Shown here piece by piece: positions 46,090 through 57,655 of a stretch of 64,000 bases of DNA. The DNA lies in NCBI RefSeq assembly GCF_034190915.1, contig NW_026947484.1, forward strand, positions 213,416,657 to 213,480,656, given 5' to 3'. This DNA comes from Cavia porcellus. Taxonomy: Eukaryota; Chordata; Mammalia; Rodentia; Caviidae. The stretch's first letter is position 1, and every line of letters starts with the position of its first letter. Position numbers and translations under genes: made by a program. Below the pieces are notes generated by a model, which ran no database searches, was not told the DNA's origin, and saw only the letters and a program-made list of their open reading frames with translations.

Positions 46090-47285
46090 AAATAGCAAAA
46101 TTTTGGATGCAGTTCTGATAGGATAGTAGTTAAAAGAATTATGGGATGTCTACCTGTTGAAATATACAGCCATTTGAAATCTTGAATTTTTGATGGTTGT
46201 ATATTTAATAACATGAGAAATTGCTCTTGACATTATGTAAGTTTTAACAAGCTTTTCATAAAATAAAGCTAATATATTTTTTAAGAATATAGATTGCATT
46301 TACATTGAAAAAATAAACACCCAGGCAACAGATCATTTAATCTGAACCTAGATATAGTGGGTTTCCAATAGAATCACAGTGGGGCTGGCTTTTTTTAGTT
46401 GGAACTTCTCTGTACTTTCAGTGTAAATTTAATAGTTATATTCTTTCTGATTTGAGTAATGGATGAACATTGTTAATTTAAATGATGAAAACTATTCAGA
46501 AAAAGAATGTTAATAGATGAAATAATAGAAAATATAATATTTCACTAGAAACTGAAATTCCTTTGGCTTAATAATAGCTAAAATGTGAAAGGCAGCACAT
46601 TAGCCCTTTCTCAGAAAATCAGGAGAGCTGATTTTTAAAACATATGCCCGTCATTATTTCTGGAGAGTGAGGCAGCTAGTGTGGTTGAATGACAATATAT
46701 CCCTAGCTGACCCCAAAGACGTTGCTGGAAAGTGGCTTGGTGTTCCTCCCAAGAAAACAGTCTCGGGTGAGAGCAGGATGATGCAGGGCTGGCTGTGCTG
46801 AGTTCTGTGGGACATGGGGACTGGTAATTTAGCTTGGTCGTGTCATACCCTGAAAGCACAACTTAAATCAGTTGGATTTACTTGCTATTTATTTCGCCCT
46901 TGGACTGTGTTCTAGATACTTTCACATTCATTAACACCTCCAGTTGGTAATGAGCGTGTGCAGGCAAGTAGGAAAGGTTCAGAAGAGTCCTTTTCCTCCT
47001 TTGGTGCCTGTCTGTTAGATCATTTGATGATGTTAAAAAATGACATAGTTTTCCAAAATAAGTCTTTGGCACTCTTAGTGATTTCTGTATCCAGGCCATC
47101 TTTATTCTTCATTGTGGATAATGAAGAGACACTGTAAAAGGAAAATCATCTTGCCAGCTGAAATTTTTCATAGGAGCCACAAAGGGAGGAATTTGCTCTT
47201 TCATTTCACTGTCCCCTCTGTGGGATCATCTGGTCAAAGACAAACCAAAACAAATAACACTTCGTGACAATATTACTTTGTTTAA
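46090..47285. other. Intronic stretch, mostly unique
   Basis: No exon or certain repeat recognised. 46640-46860 is GC-richer and may hold an old LTR or DNA-transposon piece that I cannot name. Confidence 0.45.
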
Positions 47286-47287
47286 AA

Positions 47288-47371
47288 CTTTTTTTTTTGT
47301 ACCAGGAATCTAACTTGGGACTTTATGCTTAAAGGCAGGCATTTATGCCACTGAGCTATATCCCCAGCCCC
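47288..47371 (-). mobile_element. ID SINE
   Basis: TTTTGTACCAGGAATCTAAC, TTAAAGGCAGGCATTTATGC and CTGAGCTATATCCCCAGCCC. Confidence 0.92.
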
Positions 47372-47738
47372 TGTTAAAATCTTTTATGGTTAACATGTAA
47401 GGATTACTAAATGTAATTTAGGATAGGTCTTTAAAAGGTGAATTTTCTTATCTGTTTTGTATTGTTTGATCAAAACTTTTAAAATATTTAAATCCCCAAA
47501 TTACTTGTTATAATAAAGTAGAATGTAGAAAAGTCCATTGCATAGACAATCATTTAGGTGACTTTTGTTTAGATTTTTGTCCCTTAGATAGAATTAGTAT
47601 TTTGCAATAGAAAAAATACAAAGGTGAAACCAAGAAAAGTATTCTAGAACTGAATCATTATTCACATAGGTGAATTCCCTGCAGTCTTGACCCCAAGACT
47701 CAAGATATGGATTATCATGTAACATTAAAAATATGACC
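47372..47738. other. Short intronic stretch
   Basis: Nothing recognised between the two IDs. Confidence 0.5.
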
Positions 47739-47750
47739 ATAAAGGAAAAT

Positions 47751-47845
47751 TTTTTTTTTTATTGGTACCAGGGATTGAACTCATGGCCAAGCGCGGGCGC
47801 TTGCAAGGCAAGCACTTATGCCGCTGAGCTAAATCCCCAGCCCCT
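47751..47845 (-). mobile_element. ID SINE with target duplication
   Basis: Poly-T, TTGGTACCAGGGATTGAACT, an altered centre (CCAAGCGCGGGCGCTTGCAA) and GCTGAGCTAAATCCCCAGCC. Flanked by ATAAAGGAAAAT at 47739-47750 and 47846-47857. Confidence 0.95.
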
Positions 47846-47859
47846 ATAAAGGAAAATAT

Positions 47860-48760
47860 TAATGAATTCTGATGTATTAAAATCATAAAGTGTCTCTGAA
47901 TAAGCAAAGAATATAAAGACAATGCGCAACAGAGAGAATGTATTTGCAACATACCATCTATAAATATCCAGCATATGTAAAGATCTGCTGTAACTTGAGA
48001 AAGAAAAGAACATTGAACAGAAAGATTGAGGTAGTTTGTAGAAAGGAAATATGAAAGGCCAGTAAAGATATAAAAAGCATTGTCACTCTTACTAATAGTA
48101 GAGAAAATGCAAACTAAACCTACAAAGAGAAAACTCTTCAGATTGTCAGAAGCGCCTAGCACTTCAAACGTTAGCAAACAAGGCAAACATTGTGCATTAT
48201 TTTTTAGAAGTATAAATTGGTGTAACCACTTTAGAGAAAGCTAGAAATTAGCAATTAGTGGGAGATGGAAATGCTTTTCAACTCAGCAGTTCTGTTTCTA
48301 TATAAGTAACCTAGAAAATTATCTCACATGAGACATGTATGAGAGTTCATTAGGGCATAATTTATAGTAGTGAACATTTGGAAACATAGGCTTATTATCT
48401 AGAAAGTGGAAAAATAATTTGGTATACTCATACAATGTAATATTGATTCCAGTGAAAATGATCCAATTAGAGCTACATATATTGACATAGGATATAATAT
48501 TAAGTGAGCAAGCAAAATTATGCAATTGATATATAATTTTAAAATGTAAAAAATGATTGATGAGAACTGTATCAGTGATGAATACATGTATTCTAAGAAT
48601 ATAAAAATAAAAACAGGATTTAAGAAAGTGACTACTTTGGATAATGCATAGAATGAAAATATAATGGGATCTGGAAGATATTCAAGAAATTTCAGTTATT
48701 GTATAATCATTTATTAAGCAGGATGATAGGTACCTTATATCCTTTATACTATTGTATACT
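47860..48760 (+). mobile_element. Old L1 3' end
   Basis: Decayed ORF2 end and 3'UTR on the + strand: GAAAGGCCAGTAAAGATATA, TAGAAGTATAAATTGGTGTA ACCACTTTAGAG, CAACTCAGCAGTTCTGTTTC and ATACTCATACAATGTAATAT TGATTC. Confidence 0.85.
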
Positions 48761-49130
48761 CTTTTTGTTAGATATTTTATTCTTTTAAGAAAAATACAGA
48801 GAAATTTTGGTCAAATAGTAAAGGTGGTTTAACTTAGGAACTTTGGATTTCACTTGATTTTAATTTCTTTTGAGTCCATTTGTGTGTACACTCACAATGT
48901 GGATTTATTTATATATTAGGAAAATTAGTTCATTTTCATTAGTCAGTTAAAATGAAAAGTATATTTAATATTATAGATTCCACTTGTCTTTATTAATCTC
49001 TCATGAAATTAATGCTTTTTTAATTTTAAAAAGTAAAACAAGCATAGAAATGATAATTTTTTTTAAAAGGTAGTAAATTAACACTAGTTAATATATTGCA
49101 TTTAATGCCCAAGTTTTGAAAGTGTCTTTG
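48761..49130. other. Short intronic stretch
   Basis: AT-rich, nothing recognised. Confidence 0.5.
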
Positions 49131-49142
49131 GAAACATATCAT

Positions 49143-49236
49143 GTATTTATTTACTTATATTGGTACGGGGACTCCAACTCATGACCTTGCACTTGCCAGG
49201 CAGGTGCTTATGCTGTTGAGTTAAATCCCTGGCCCA
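49143..49236 (-). mobile_element. ID SINE with target duplication
   Basis: ATTGGTACGGGGACTCCAAC, TTGCCAGGCAGGTGCTTATG and TGAGTTAAATCCCTGGCCC. Flanks GAAACATATCAT (49131-49142) and GAAACGTATCAT (49237-49248) differ at one base. Confidence 0.92.
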
Positions 49237-49282
49237 GAAACGTATCATTTTAGAAGTACAAGTTTTTCTTATATTTTAAGGC

Positions 49283-49706
49283 TGTCTTAGCCACTTTGTC
49301 ACTGAGATAAAATGCTCGACACTCATGATTTAAAGGAGATATTTAATTTGGCTCGTATTTTAAGGGGATTCGGTCCCTGGTAAGCTGGCCTCAAGGTAGA
49401 GGTGTCATGGTGGAAGGGAATGGCAGAGGAAGGCTGTTTACCACACGGCAGCCAGGAAATAGAAAACGAAAGGAGAAACCAGAGGCAAGAATATGCCTTT
49501 CTTGGTCATGGCCCTGGTGACCCAGCTCTCCAGCTGGGCCCACTTCTCAGCAGCACATTCAGCTGTGAACTCATGGGATGGGGTAATCCCCCAATTAATG
49601 TAGTGTCCCATAATTAATATAGTGTCCCATGATCCAGTTACTTTCCCAAACGCCAACCTTTGAACACATGAGACTTTGGGGGGGATATTTTATGTAAACT
49701 ATAACA
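49283..49706 (-). mobile_element. MaLR-type solo LTR (antisense)
   Basis: TGTCTTAGCCACTTTGTCAC, GAGATAAAATGCTCGACACT, CATGGTGGAAGGGAATGGCA and GTTACTTTCCCAAACGCCAA CCTTTGAACACATGAGACTTT give the reverse of a MaLR LTR from polyadenylation region to start. TG...CA-like ends. It contains a 19-bp duplication at 49593-49630. Confidence 0.75.
49593..49630. repeat. 19-bp tandem duplication inside the LTR
   Basis: AATTAATGTAGTGTCCCAT and AATTAATATAGTGTCCCAT in direct succession, one mismatch. Confidence 0.9.
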
Positions 49707-49954
49707 GTGACTAAATATGTTTTGTTCCCATTGGTAATTTTAGAGAAGTGTGGCTCATGACAAACCTGTTAAATTTCTATAGCTTATTTACAGAGTAGAG
49801 TTGGGCAGAGCAGATGTTTAAGGAATCATAGTCATGTGTTATAGAAATGGTACTGTCTTTTAGTGTTCATCCTGTACTATTATCTTTTCATCACTAAATT
49901 CCTTAACTCCTAAATTATCTAAATTAGAAATCTTACGATTAAGTAGGGTGCTTT

Positions 49955-50375
49955 TAAAAATACCTAGCTTAGCCTTCATCCCCAGAGGGATTAGTTTAAT
50001 TGTTCTGGAAGAGTGAGCCTCACATGCCAACAACCTCTTTAAAGTTCTGCAAGAGATCTTGATACACAGTTGAGTTTCTCAGATTGTGGTCCTCGTGAAG
50101 CATCAATGTCATCTAAGAGTTCGTTAGTGATACAAATATTTGCATCTTTTTCCCAGACCTATTGGATAAGAAATTTGGGAGTAGGACTCTGTAATCTGTT
50201 GGTTTAGGTTTGGGTTTCTAATGTCTCCCAAAGTTGCATGCGCATGCATGTGAACCCCTTGGAGATCTTGCAGAAGTACAGATACTGCGTCAGTCTACCT
50301 GGGTGGGTAATGAGAGTGTTTCTCTATGCCTACAGCTTATAGCAGTGCTGCTAATCTGTTTGAATAGCAGAGACC
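49955..50375 (+). mobile_element. Cluster of MER5/MER20-like hAT remnants
   Basis: Three consecutive diverged stretches carry the motif order of non-autonomous hAT-Charlie elements: 49960-50060 (CCCCAGAGGGATTAGTTTAA TTGTTCTGG), 50070-50200 (CTCAGATTGTGGTCCTCGTG, GTAGGACTCTGTAATCTG) and 50250-50375 (CTTGCAGAAGTACAGATACT GCGTCAG, GTGCTGCTAATCTG). Confidence 0.55.
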
Positions 50376-50619
50376 CCACACAGAGAGCCTCTTGTGCCCT
50401 CCCAGGTCTAATGAATTAGAATTTAGTTTAATGGAATTTCAAGGTATTTTGAATGTACATCATAGTACTATGTAATATGAGAGAAAATCAGGATATACTA
50501 CTATCAAAGAGTAAAGTTTGAAGAAAGAAATCAATATTGTAAGGTACTGCAAAGAAAAATTGGTTAAGAACTGAAAATGTATCTTTTATGTTTCATCAAA
50601 AATAGGGAGAAACATAAAC

Positions 50620-50785
50620 TAAAACAAATAATATCCACAAATGTGAAAAAGGGGAACTCAAGGAAGAGGGGAGTGTCAGGGCAGGGGATTTAAAAACTAA
50701 TACAAGCTATAATATGTACATGTAACTACTCCCCAAGATGATTGTAAACTGCGAGAGTTTCAAACATATACTAATAAAATAAAAA
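50620..50785 (+). mobile_element. L1 3'UTR fragment
   Basis: AACTCAAGGAAGAGGGGAGT, ATATGTACATGTAACTACTC CCCAAGATGATTG and CAAACATATACTAATAAAAT; matches the copy at 31310-31465. Confidence 0.75.
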
Positions 50786-50789
50786 ATGG

Positions 50790-51215
50790 GGAGGAAAAAT
50801 GGAGAAAGGTTGATTGATGGAAGCTAAGTTACAGTTAGGAATAAAATTTTTTGCTCAGTAGGATGACTGTATAAGAATTATGTTCTGTATATTTCAAGAA
50901 ATTGGAAGAAAGGATTTTGAATGTTTGCATCATAAAAAAATGATAAATATTTGAGGAAAGAGGTGTGTTTAACTTGATTTAAACATTACCCATTCATGCA
51001 TGTATTGAAAGATCACGTGGCACCCTATAATTATATATAGTTTTGCTTTCACATACTAACAAATAAGTACATTTTAAAAATACTGTTAGTTTAAAAATTA
51101 AGTCAATAGTGACCATAACAAGAATAATATCACTGAAGTGATGTAAGGAGGAGTCAGACAAAAATAAATTCAGGACTGAATGAAAAGTGAGCATTCAAGA
51201 GACAAATTTGGCTTA
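50790..51215. other. Intronic stretch, unique
   Basis: AT-rich; nothing recognised. Confidence 0.5.
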
Positions 51216-51219
51216 TTTA

Positions 51220-51425
51220 AATGTCACTGGGGGAGGAAGAAGTTGAAGGTACTGGAGGTAGAGGAAGCCGGGTGCCTGTAGAGGTGGCAAACCAAACCCC
51301 CGAGGCCTGGAGAACTAGCCTAAGGAGGCACGGAGGAGGAGACGCAGAAGGGAGAGACTGCTGTAGTGGGGCTGGTGAGGAGGTACAGGATGAAGTGTGG
51401 CTGGTGAGGAGGTACAGGATATGAA
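51220..51425. repeat. GC-richer stretch with a 29-bp tandem duplication
   Basis: A GA/GG-rich island in AT-rich intron. GGCTGGTGAGGAGGTACAGG starts at 51370 and again at 51399, a 29-bp period. An open frame runs through it (51221-51424) but has no start context, splice sites or known domain. Confidence 0.75.
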
Positions 51426-51564
51426 GGTTTTTGTGGAGGTTTATCTCCTACCTGTTCCGTTTTTCTGTGAAGTGGAAACCTTCTGTTTCATACATAGCCA
51501 AAAAGAGAACAGTTAGTGTTTGAATTTCTAAAGCCACAGTACCCATTTGTTTACCATCTCATCT

Positions 51565-51670
51565 GATACAATGTACACTCTTATCAGAGGGCAGTGTGTT
51601 GTTTCCGCTGTATACAAGTCTCCCAGGACCTGGCACGTGGAGAGTATTTGCTAAACGAGTGAATGAATGG
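51565..51670 (+). mobile_element. L2 3' end
   Basis: CTTATCAGAGGGCAGTGTGT, CCAGGACCTGGCACGTGGAG and AGTATTTGCTAAACGAGTGA ATGAATGG match the conserved 3' end of L2. Confidence 0.75.
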
Positions 51671-52260
51671 TAGACTATTAGTATAGTACATATTTATTGT
51701 ATTTCTATTGTGAACATACTCTTAATTTTTTGTAGCTTTTCCATTTAAAAATTTTCTTACATAAATTTCAACAGTTAGCTACTAGTATTTTTTTTTTTTT
51801 TTACATTAAACTCCCCTAAGGAAATCCTCATTTTCCTTCAGTTATGTGTTTTGATCCTTAAGAGCTTTAAGTCCTTGACTTTGGAGTAAGAATTTGTTCA
51901 GCTCTCTGGCAGGACAGGGAGCATATTCCACTGCAATCTGGATTATTTTTCATTTTCCATCAGAATTTTGACCTCCACAATTGTGTGTGTGCCCATGTAC
52001 ACGTGTATGTGTAATGTCAAATATGACATTTTCTTTTTCATGCAGAATATTGGTACTCAACTGAACATTTCCAAGAAATGCTTAAAGATGATATATTAAA
52101 ATTAGTTTACTGTTTCATAAAAAGCATTTTAGTATGTTGTGTTAGCATATTTTTTTAAAGCCTTAAAATTACCTGAAAAAAATGTGTCTTTTTTATACCT
52201 TTTTAAATCTGCAACACTCATTCAGTCTACATTTTTGTATGTTATTGTTTTTTCCCAGAA
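51671..52260. other. Intronic stretch, unique
   Basis: A T-run at 51789-51802 is the only feature noted. Confidence 0.5.
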
Positions 52261-52267
52261 TGGATGA

Positions 52268-52353
52268 TTTTTTTTTTTTTTTTTTTTTTGTATCAGGAAT
52301 CAAACTCAGGATCTTGTACTTGCCAGGCAGGCACTATACCATTGCCAGCCCCC
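52268..52353 (-). mobile_element. ID SINE
   Basis: Poly-T, TTGTATCAGGAATCAAACTC, TTGCCAGGCAGGCACTATAC and a shortened 5' end (CATTGCCAGCCCC). Confidence 0.88.
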
Positions 52354-55300
52354 CAACATTTCAAACTTTGGATTTAGTTTCATTTATGTGGCCTTGTGAA
52401 AAAAAATCTATACTATATTCTTCAGATGTGATTTTTCTCAAAGCTGAGGTAGTACCAAAAATAAGCAATGTTACTTTCTTACCATGCCTTGGGATACACT
52501 GCTTCACCTAGTCCAGTGTGTGGAGCTAGCACTGACAGCTCCTTACTAATCCATGCTTTAAGACACCTGTTACAATGTTTCTTTATTGAGTCTACCTTTT
52601 AACCTAGGTTTTCAAAATATGGAATATCTTTTCAGAAGATGTTTTAGAACGTTGTTTTCTTATAGTGAACTTTAGTTAAAATTGGGAAGGAGTTGAAAAG
52701 TAGAGGACATATGAATTCTTTCTCTAGTGAGTTGGCACGCAAAGAACTTACTGAGATAGAGGAGAGCTTCTTGCATACCTTAGTTGCTTTCTATTTTCCT
52801 TTGTCTTGGATCTTTCCATGGGAGCATCTGTAAAAAGAGAATTGAGAGGCAGAAAGCCTTCGAATAGTCATGGAGTTAAAGCGAGAAGGACTGAGGAAGG
52901 TCAGGGAGGATTACTGTTGAAAGAACTAAAGTTCTTTAACACACGTTTCTTCTTTAATTTCTTCTTATCTGTAATGCTTATTGTATTCTCTTTGTAAATC
53001 TTACCAGGGTAGATCGGAGGGAGCACTAATGGAAGAATGCTCTTTTATTGTGACTAAATCAGAAAGTCAGTATTTCTAAGGGCTGATAGCTAATAGAATA
53101 TACTGTATCTTTATCAAAGAAAAATCTTGGTTGCATTGAGATTGATTGGAGTAACATTTTTCTTTGAAGTGAAACAGTCTGCTAAAATGTAAGTATATGA
53201 ACGTTCTTAATAATCTTTCTTTGATTTAGAGCCCTAAGGAAGTTTTCAGTGTATGTAGATCTGATACTGGTAGTGTGTAAGTAGGTAATCTGTAGACTAA
53301 AAATAGTATTATAAGATTACTCTAAAAATATTTATCTATAGTGATATAGATATTTGTATTGTTTTGCCAAAATTTGAATATAACTTTTCTGTAGAAAATT
53401 GGCATACTATGAGAGAATCTTGGATGGAATTTTTAATTTTACTCAGGGCAAAAAATTGAGTAATATACAATTTACATTACAAAAATAATTGAAAACCTAT
53501 GCACTACAAGATTGTGTTAGGTAAGTATAGTAATTGATTAAAAAAATGAAATATATTAGAACCACGTCTGAGCATTTAACAACTATATATTCTGAATATC
53601 TGTTACCTGGTATTGTCCAGGGATATTGGTATACTCATTCCTTTGTGTATGTATGTGTGCATCGGTTAACCATGGTCTTTAAGACTAGCACAGATCAATT
53701 TAATTACATGTAAGATGAAATTACATTTTACACTCAATGGGAGGCATCATCATTGTCATAGTGACCACTTATAAAGAAGGCATGATCTTGCAGTGAGGAC
53801 TGGGAAGTGTAGAATTAGGTGAACAGTGAGCCTTGCCTCTGCAAAGTGATTATAATGTGAGCAGAGACAGGAAAACTGGCCTCATTGAATTACGGCGTGA
53901 GTTCACTCATGGCACATTACTTTCTCAAAGTCCATCTTACCCTGTGGAACACAGTGTCATTTGTTCTGGTAGTCATAGAAAGGATTCCTAAGGGTGAAAG
54001 TCAGGGTTGAGGACAAATTAAAATTACAAGAGTTATTTCCTCCACTTCAGCTCTTAGTAATTAAACATCATTACCAGGTAAGGAAAGTTCATTTGCCTGA
54101 TATGTATAGAATGAAATTGCTTCTGAGTTCACATAAAGAAATACATATGTTGCTTGTCATTTTGAACAACTAGCTTTAGAAAACATCTTTGTTTTGGGAT
54201 GAGACTAGGCTAGTTGGCTTACCTTCTTAGGGTACTGTTAACTATAGTGCTCTATTTTCTTTAGCAATCCAGATCAAGTACATAAGCTGTTAGCAGTATT
54301 ATTAAGAACTGTATGTTCTTTTCAGATGTATAATTGAAAGCGAGAATTTGCTCATGACTTGTTCAAGGCTTTTGTTTTATTATTTATTTTGAATAAATGG
54401 GACCAGAAGGTATGAGTACAGTTAGGTTTTGTTGGAGGGGGGCTTGCAAAGACTTTTGAGGCACGATGTGCAAGTGAGTGTTTTCAAATCTCAGAGGTGT
54501 GATTATGTCATAACAGCCCTAACCTCTGGGCTTGCTTTATTACTTTTATTAAAACAAATCTGTGCGGGGGTGCTGTGTATATTTTGGTGATGAAGGAAAT
54601 GAGGTGGTTAATTTATTATGTGAACAGCACTTTCAACTAACCGCAGCGTGATTCACTGAGAGGGTAGTGGAAAAGGCGAACTCTGTAGACATGACTGCTT
54701 CTTGATTTGTGAACCTTAACTTTCAACACCAGAGTATGAAGTTTATCTATAAAATGACTCCCTTTCCCCCCTATAATGGTTTTGTCTAACTTTAAACTCA
54801 GAATTTTTGCTGCATTTTTGGCGACCATTTACCAAATATGAGTGATAAAAGCAGTCCTTGCGAATTATTAAGGAGGACAAGATAGTGAGAACTCATGTTC
54901 ATGGCATTAGGGAAGTGGGTGGAAACCTTCTGGTTTCCAAGTCCTCACAGATGGCTGAGAGGAGGACTCCGCAGATTAAATCTGTGCTCTCAGTCCTCAG
55001 TAAATGAGGAGACCTGGCCAGCGTCAGAGGAGTTAGGAAAAAATGAGTCACCTGTTGGTCTCCCCTTTTGTGCTCTGCATTTATAGAAAGACACTGTGGT
55101 GGAAAAGAAAATGCATTTTCTTGCCAGAGCCTTAGAAACACATTTATTTAGCAGTGAGGAGTCCGTTGTGGGAGGAGTAAGAATGTCACAGCACACAGAG
55201 GTACATGTGCTCAAGAGGATCTGCACGTCTAATAGGCTCCCAGTGTATATAAAGCACTTGCTGTATACTCATAAACAGCCATTGAACAACCAAGTAAAAG

Positions 55301-56055
55301 GCTGTTTTCCTTGGAGTTAAGCCACATCCAGCATCATCTGGTGATGTGAACCTACCCAAAAGGGGAGTGAAAATAGGTCATCTTTCTAGTAGTGACTTTA
55401 AAAGACCCCTTGAATTTCCAAATGTGCCCAAAACCAACCATTTACAGGTAGAAAGACTTGGACATCAGTAAGACATTTAATTGGCAATGATTAATTAAGC
55501 ATTTTATAGCTGGACTGTTGCGAGACTCCATTAAAGTAAAAGTTAAATCAACTTTTTATTTTATCTCTGCTTCTTTGGGGTAGTACACTGCATTTTTATT
55601 TAGAAACCTAAGTTTACTTTTAAAATTATATAATATTTCATCCTACTCTTCCCTTGGAGAATTGATATGAGGAGACGTCATTTGCATAGGATAAAAGAGT
55701 ACAGAGGAAGGCAGTCCAGGCCTGTGGCTTCCGAAGGTAGGATGGCCTGGCCCCTTGGTAGCCTGGTAAGGTTGTTGCTTAGTCATGACCAAGCAGTCCT
55801 GGTGATGGTGTGTTCATTTTGAGACTACTTCAGTCATATGATATGTAATGATCATTCATAATCCTGGACTGTAATAGAAATATAAGTTTTAAAAGAGATC
55901 AGATTCATTTTCATTCTATTAGTTGAGCCTCTCAAACTCTGAAATCTCCTCAGAGGTAGAACAAAAGTATTGTAGACATTACAAGAGATGCTAAATTTTA
56001 TACTTTGCAAGCTGGCATTGAGTGTGGTAAAAGTGGGTTTGTCTTCAATGATTTT
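52354..56055. other. Intronic stretch, unique
   Basis: No exon, RNA gene or young repeat recognised in about 3.7 kb. The next SRBD1 exon, which should begin HDVSQ, was looked for and not found here. Confidence 0.5.
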
Positions 56056-56064
56056 TGTTCTTGT

Positions 56065-56187
56065 TTATTTATTTAATCAGAGACATGGTCTTGCTATGCA
56101 GTTCAGGCTGGTCTCAAACTTGTAATAGTCTTCCTGCCTCAGCCTCCCAAGTGGTGGGATTACAGGCTTGCGCCACCACACCTGGCT
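56065..56187 (-). mobile_element. B1 SINE
   Basis: Antisense: AGAGACATGGTCTTGCTATG, CAGGCTGGTCTCAAACTTGT, CCTCAGCCTCCCAAGTGGTG and CACCACACCTGGC. Confidence 0.9.
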
Positions 56188-56194
56188 TATTTAT

Positions 56195-56345
56195 TGGTTT
56201 TTTGAGACAGAGTCTCACCTTGTATTTCAGGCTACCGTTAAACTTACTATGTGGTCCACGCTGGCCTTGAACTCCTGACGGTCCTATCCTTCAGCCTCTT
56301 CAGCCTCTGGAGAGCTGGGAATACAGGTTCTTCACCATGCCCTGT
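56195..56345 (-). mobile_element. B1 SINE
   Basis: Antisense second B1: TTTTTGAGACAGAGTCTCAC, CCACGCTGGCCTTGAACTCC and GAGAGCTGGGAATACAGG. Directly adjoins the previous copy. Confidence 0.88.
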
Positions 56346-56621
56346 GATTTTTGCTACTTTTCTTTTTTTAAAGGGTTGAGATTTTAAAATTATTCTTGGG
56401 AGTTGTTTTTTTGTTTGTTATTCTTCTTCCTCTCCTTCTAAATTCTCATGACAAACCAATGCATAGCATAGCAGTTAGTTTACCGTATCAATAATAGAGA
56501 AAGCATATTTCCAATTTTGCCCTCCGTTTTTCTGTCTTCCTCAGCTTTTTCTCTAGCCCTGTCTGCTTACTTACCTCCTCTTTACACTTCTTCCTTCCAA
56601 CTTCCAATAGCTGCTGCTTTT

Positions 56622-56704
56622 TGGGCAGGGTGGTACAGTGATCAGACTTATGACCTCGCACTTGCCAGGTAGGTGCTTATGCCACTGAGCTAAATCCCCA
56701 GCCC
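56622..56704 (-). mobile_element. ID SINE
   Basis: GGTGGTACAGTGATCAGACT, TTGCCAGGTAGGTGCTTATG and CACTGAGCTAAATCCCCAGC. Flanks CAATAGCTGCT / CAATGAGCTGCT may be the target duplication. Confidence 0.9.
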
Positions 56705-56789
56705 AATGAGCTGCTTCTTGAAAAGGAAGTTTGGTAGTTTCTCACTCAGGATCTCCTTTGTAGTACAAGCCTGGTTTGAAATACAGCTG

Positions 56790-57655
56790 GGCTTTTTTTT
56801 TTTTTCTTTTTGAGACAGGGTCTTGCTATGCAATTTGGGCTGGCCTTGAACTCACTTAATAATCCAGGCTGGTCTTTTTATTTTTTTTAAATATTTTTCA
56901 TTTTGAAGGTAGTAAAATACAAACAAAACAAGACAGAACAAAGCCAATCAAAGCAATGCAGTGAAATTGATACAGAACTTCAGGGCAGAATACCGGGATA
57001 ACAGTAATAGATTCCATAGTATATCTTGTTATCTTCACAATAGCTGTTCATTCAATCAGATATAGCAAAATTAAACCAAAAGCAGAACATTGTAAAACCT
57101 ATCAAAACAGAATATTGAATAGAGCAAGACAATTGATCAGAACAAAGGAAAACAGTGAAAACAATATTGGCCTTCAAAGACAAGATAGAAGAAAATTCCC
57201 CATATTTGCTGTATCGCATTCTGTCATCCTACCAAGAGATGCTCAGACCTCTGGCCCCAGGTCAGCATAATCAACCCAACAATACAAGCATTTAGTTGCT
57301 TTATATGCCTTAGTTGCTATCAACTCTGGCTGTCCTCGACACCTTCCAGTTGCTGAACGGGGCTAGGGAATGGGATAGGAAGTTTGATTAACAGCCCACA
57401 AACTGGTAGGCTGTGATCATGGCGCCCGCACTGCTCGCTCACACTGCCGCTTACCAGAAGGAAGGACTTGTTGCTTTCTTGTTCAGCTCTCCAAGTTCCA
57501 ACATGGCTGGATCTCGGGAGACGCTGACTTGTTCTTTTCCTGGCGTGCCCGCTGCTTGCTCATGCCCAGGCTGGTCTTGAACTTGCAATGATCCTCCTTG
57601 CCTCAACCTTTCTGGGATTATAGGCACGCATGACAGCAACCAGGCTTTTTTAGAA
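56790..57655 (-). mobile_element. B1 SINE split by a retroposon
   Basis: Left part 56790-56876 (TTTTTGAGACAGGGTCTTGC, CTGGCCTTGAACTCACTTAA) and right part 57566-57648 (CTGGTCTTGAACTTGCAATG, TTCTGGGATTATAGGCACGC). The B1 resumes in register after the 689-bp insertion. Confidence 0.9.
56877..57565 (-). mobile_element. Unclassified 689-bp retroposon, copy 2, with 13-bp target duplication
   Basis: Inserted in a B1 with CCAGGCTGGTCTT duplicated at 56864-56876 and 57566-57578. The + strand starts T-rich (TTTATTTTTTTTAAATATTT), i.e. an A-rich 3' tail on the - strand. The - strand 5' part is GC-rich and contains GGCGCCATGATCACAGCC. A tail plus a 13-bp duplication indicates L1-machinery insertion of an RNA copy rather than an LTR element. 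No coding frame beyond 62 codons. The 3' half aligns by eye with copy 1 at 9320-9917, which argues for a repeat family rather than a one-off processed transcript. Confidence 0.75.

Noticed and set aside
47725..48186. 153-codon antisense open frame
   Set aside because: Runs through an ID SINE and the antisense of an old L1 end; a composite of repeats, not a gene.
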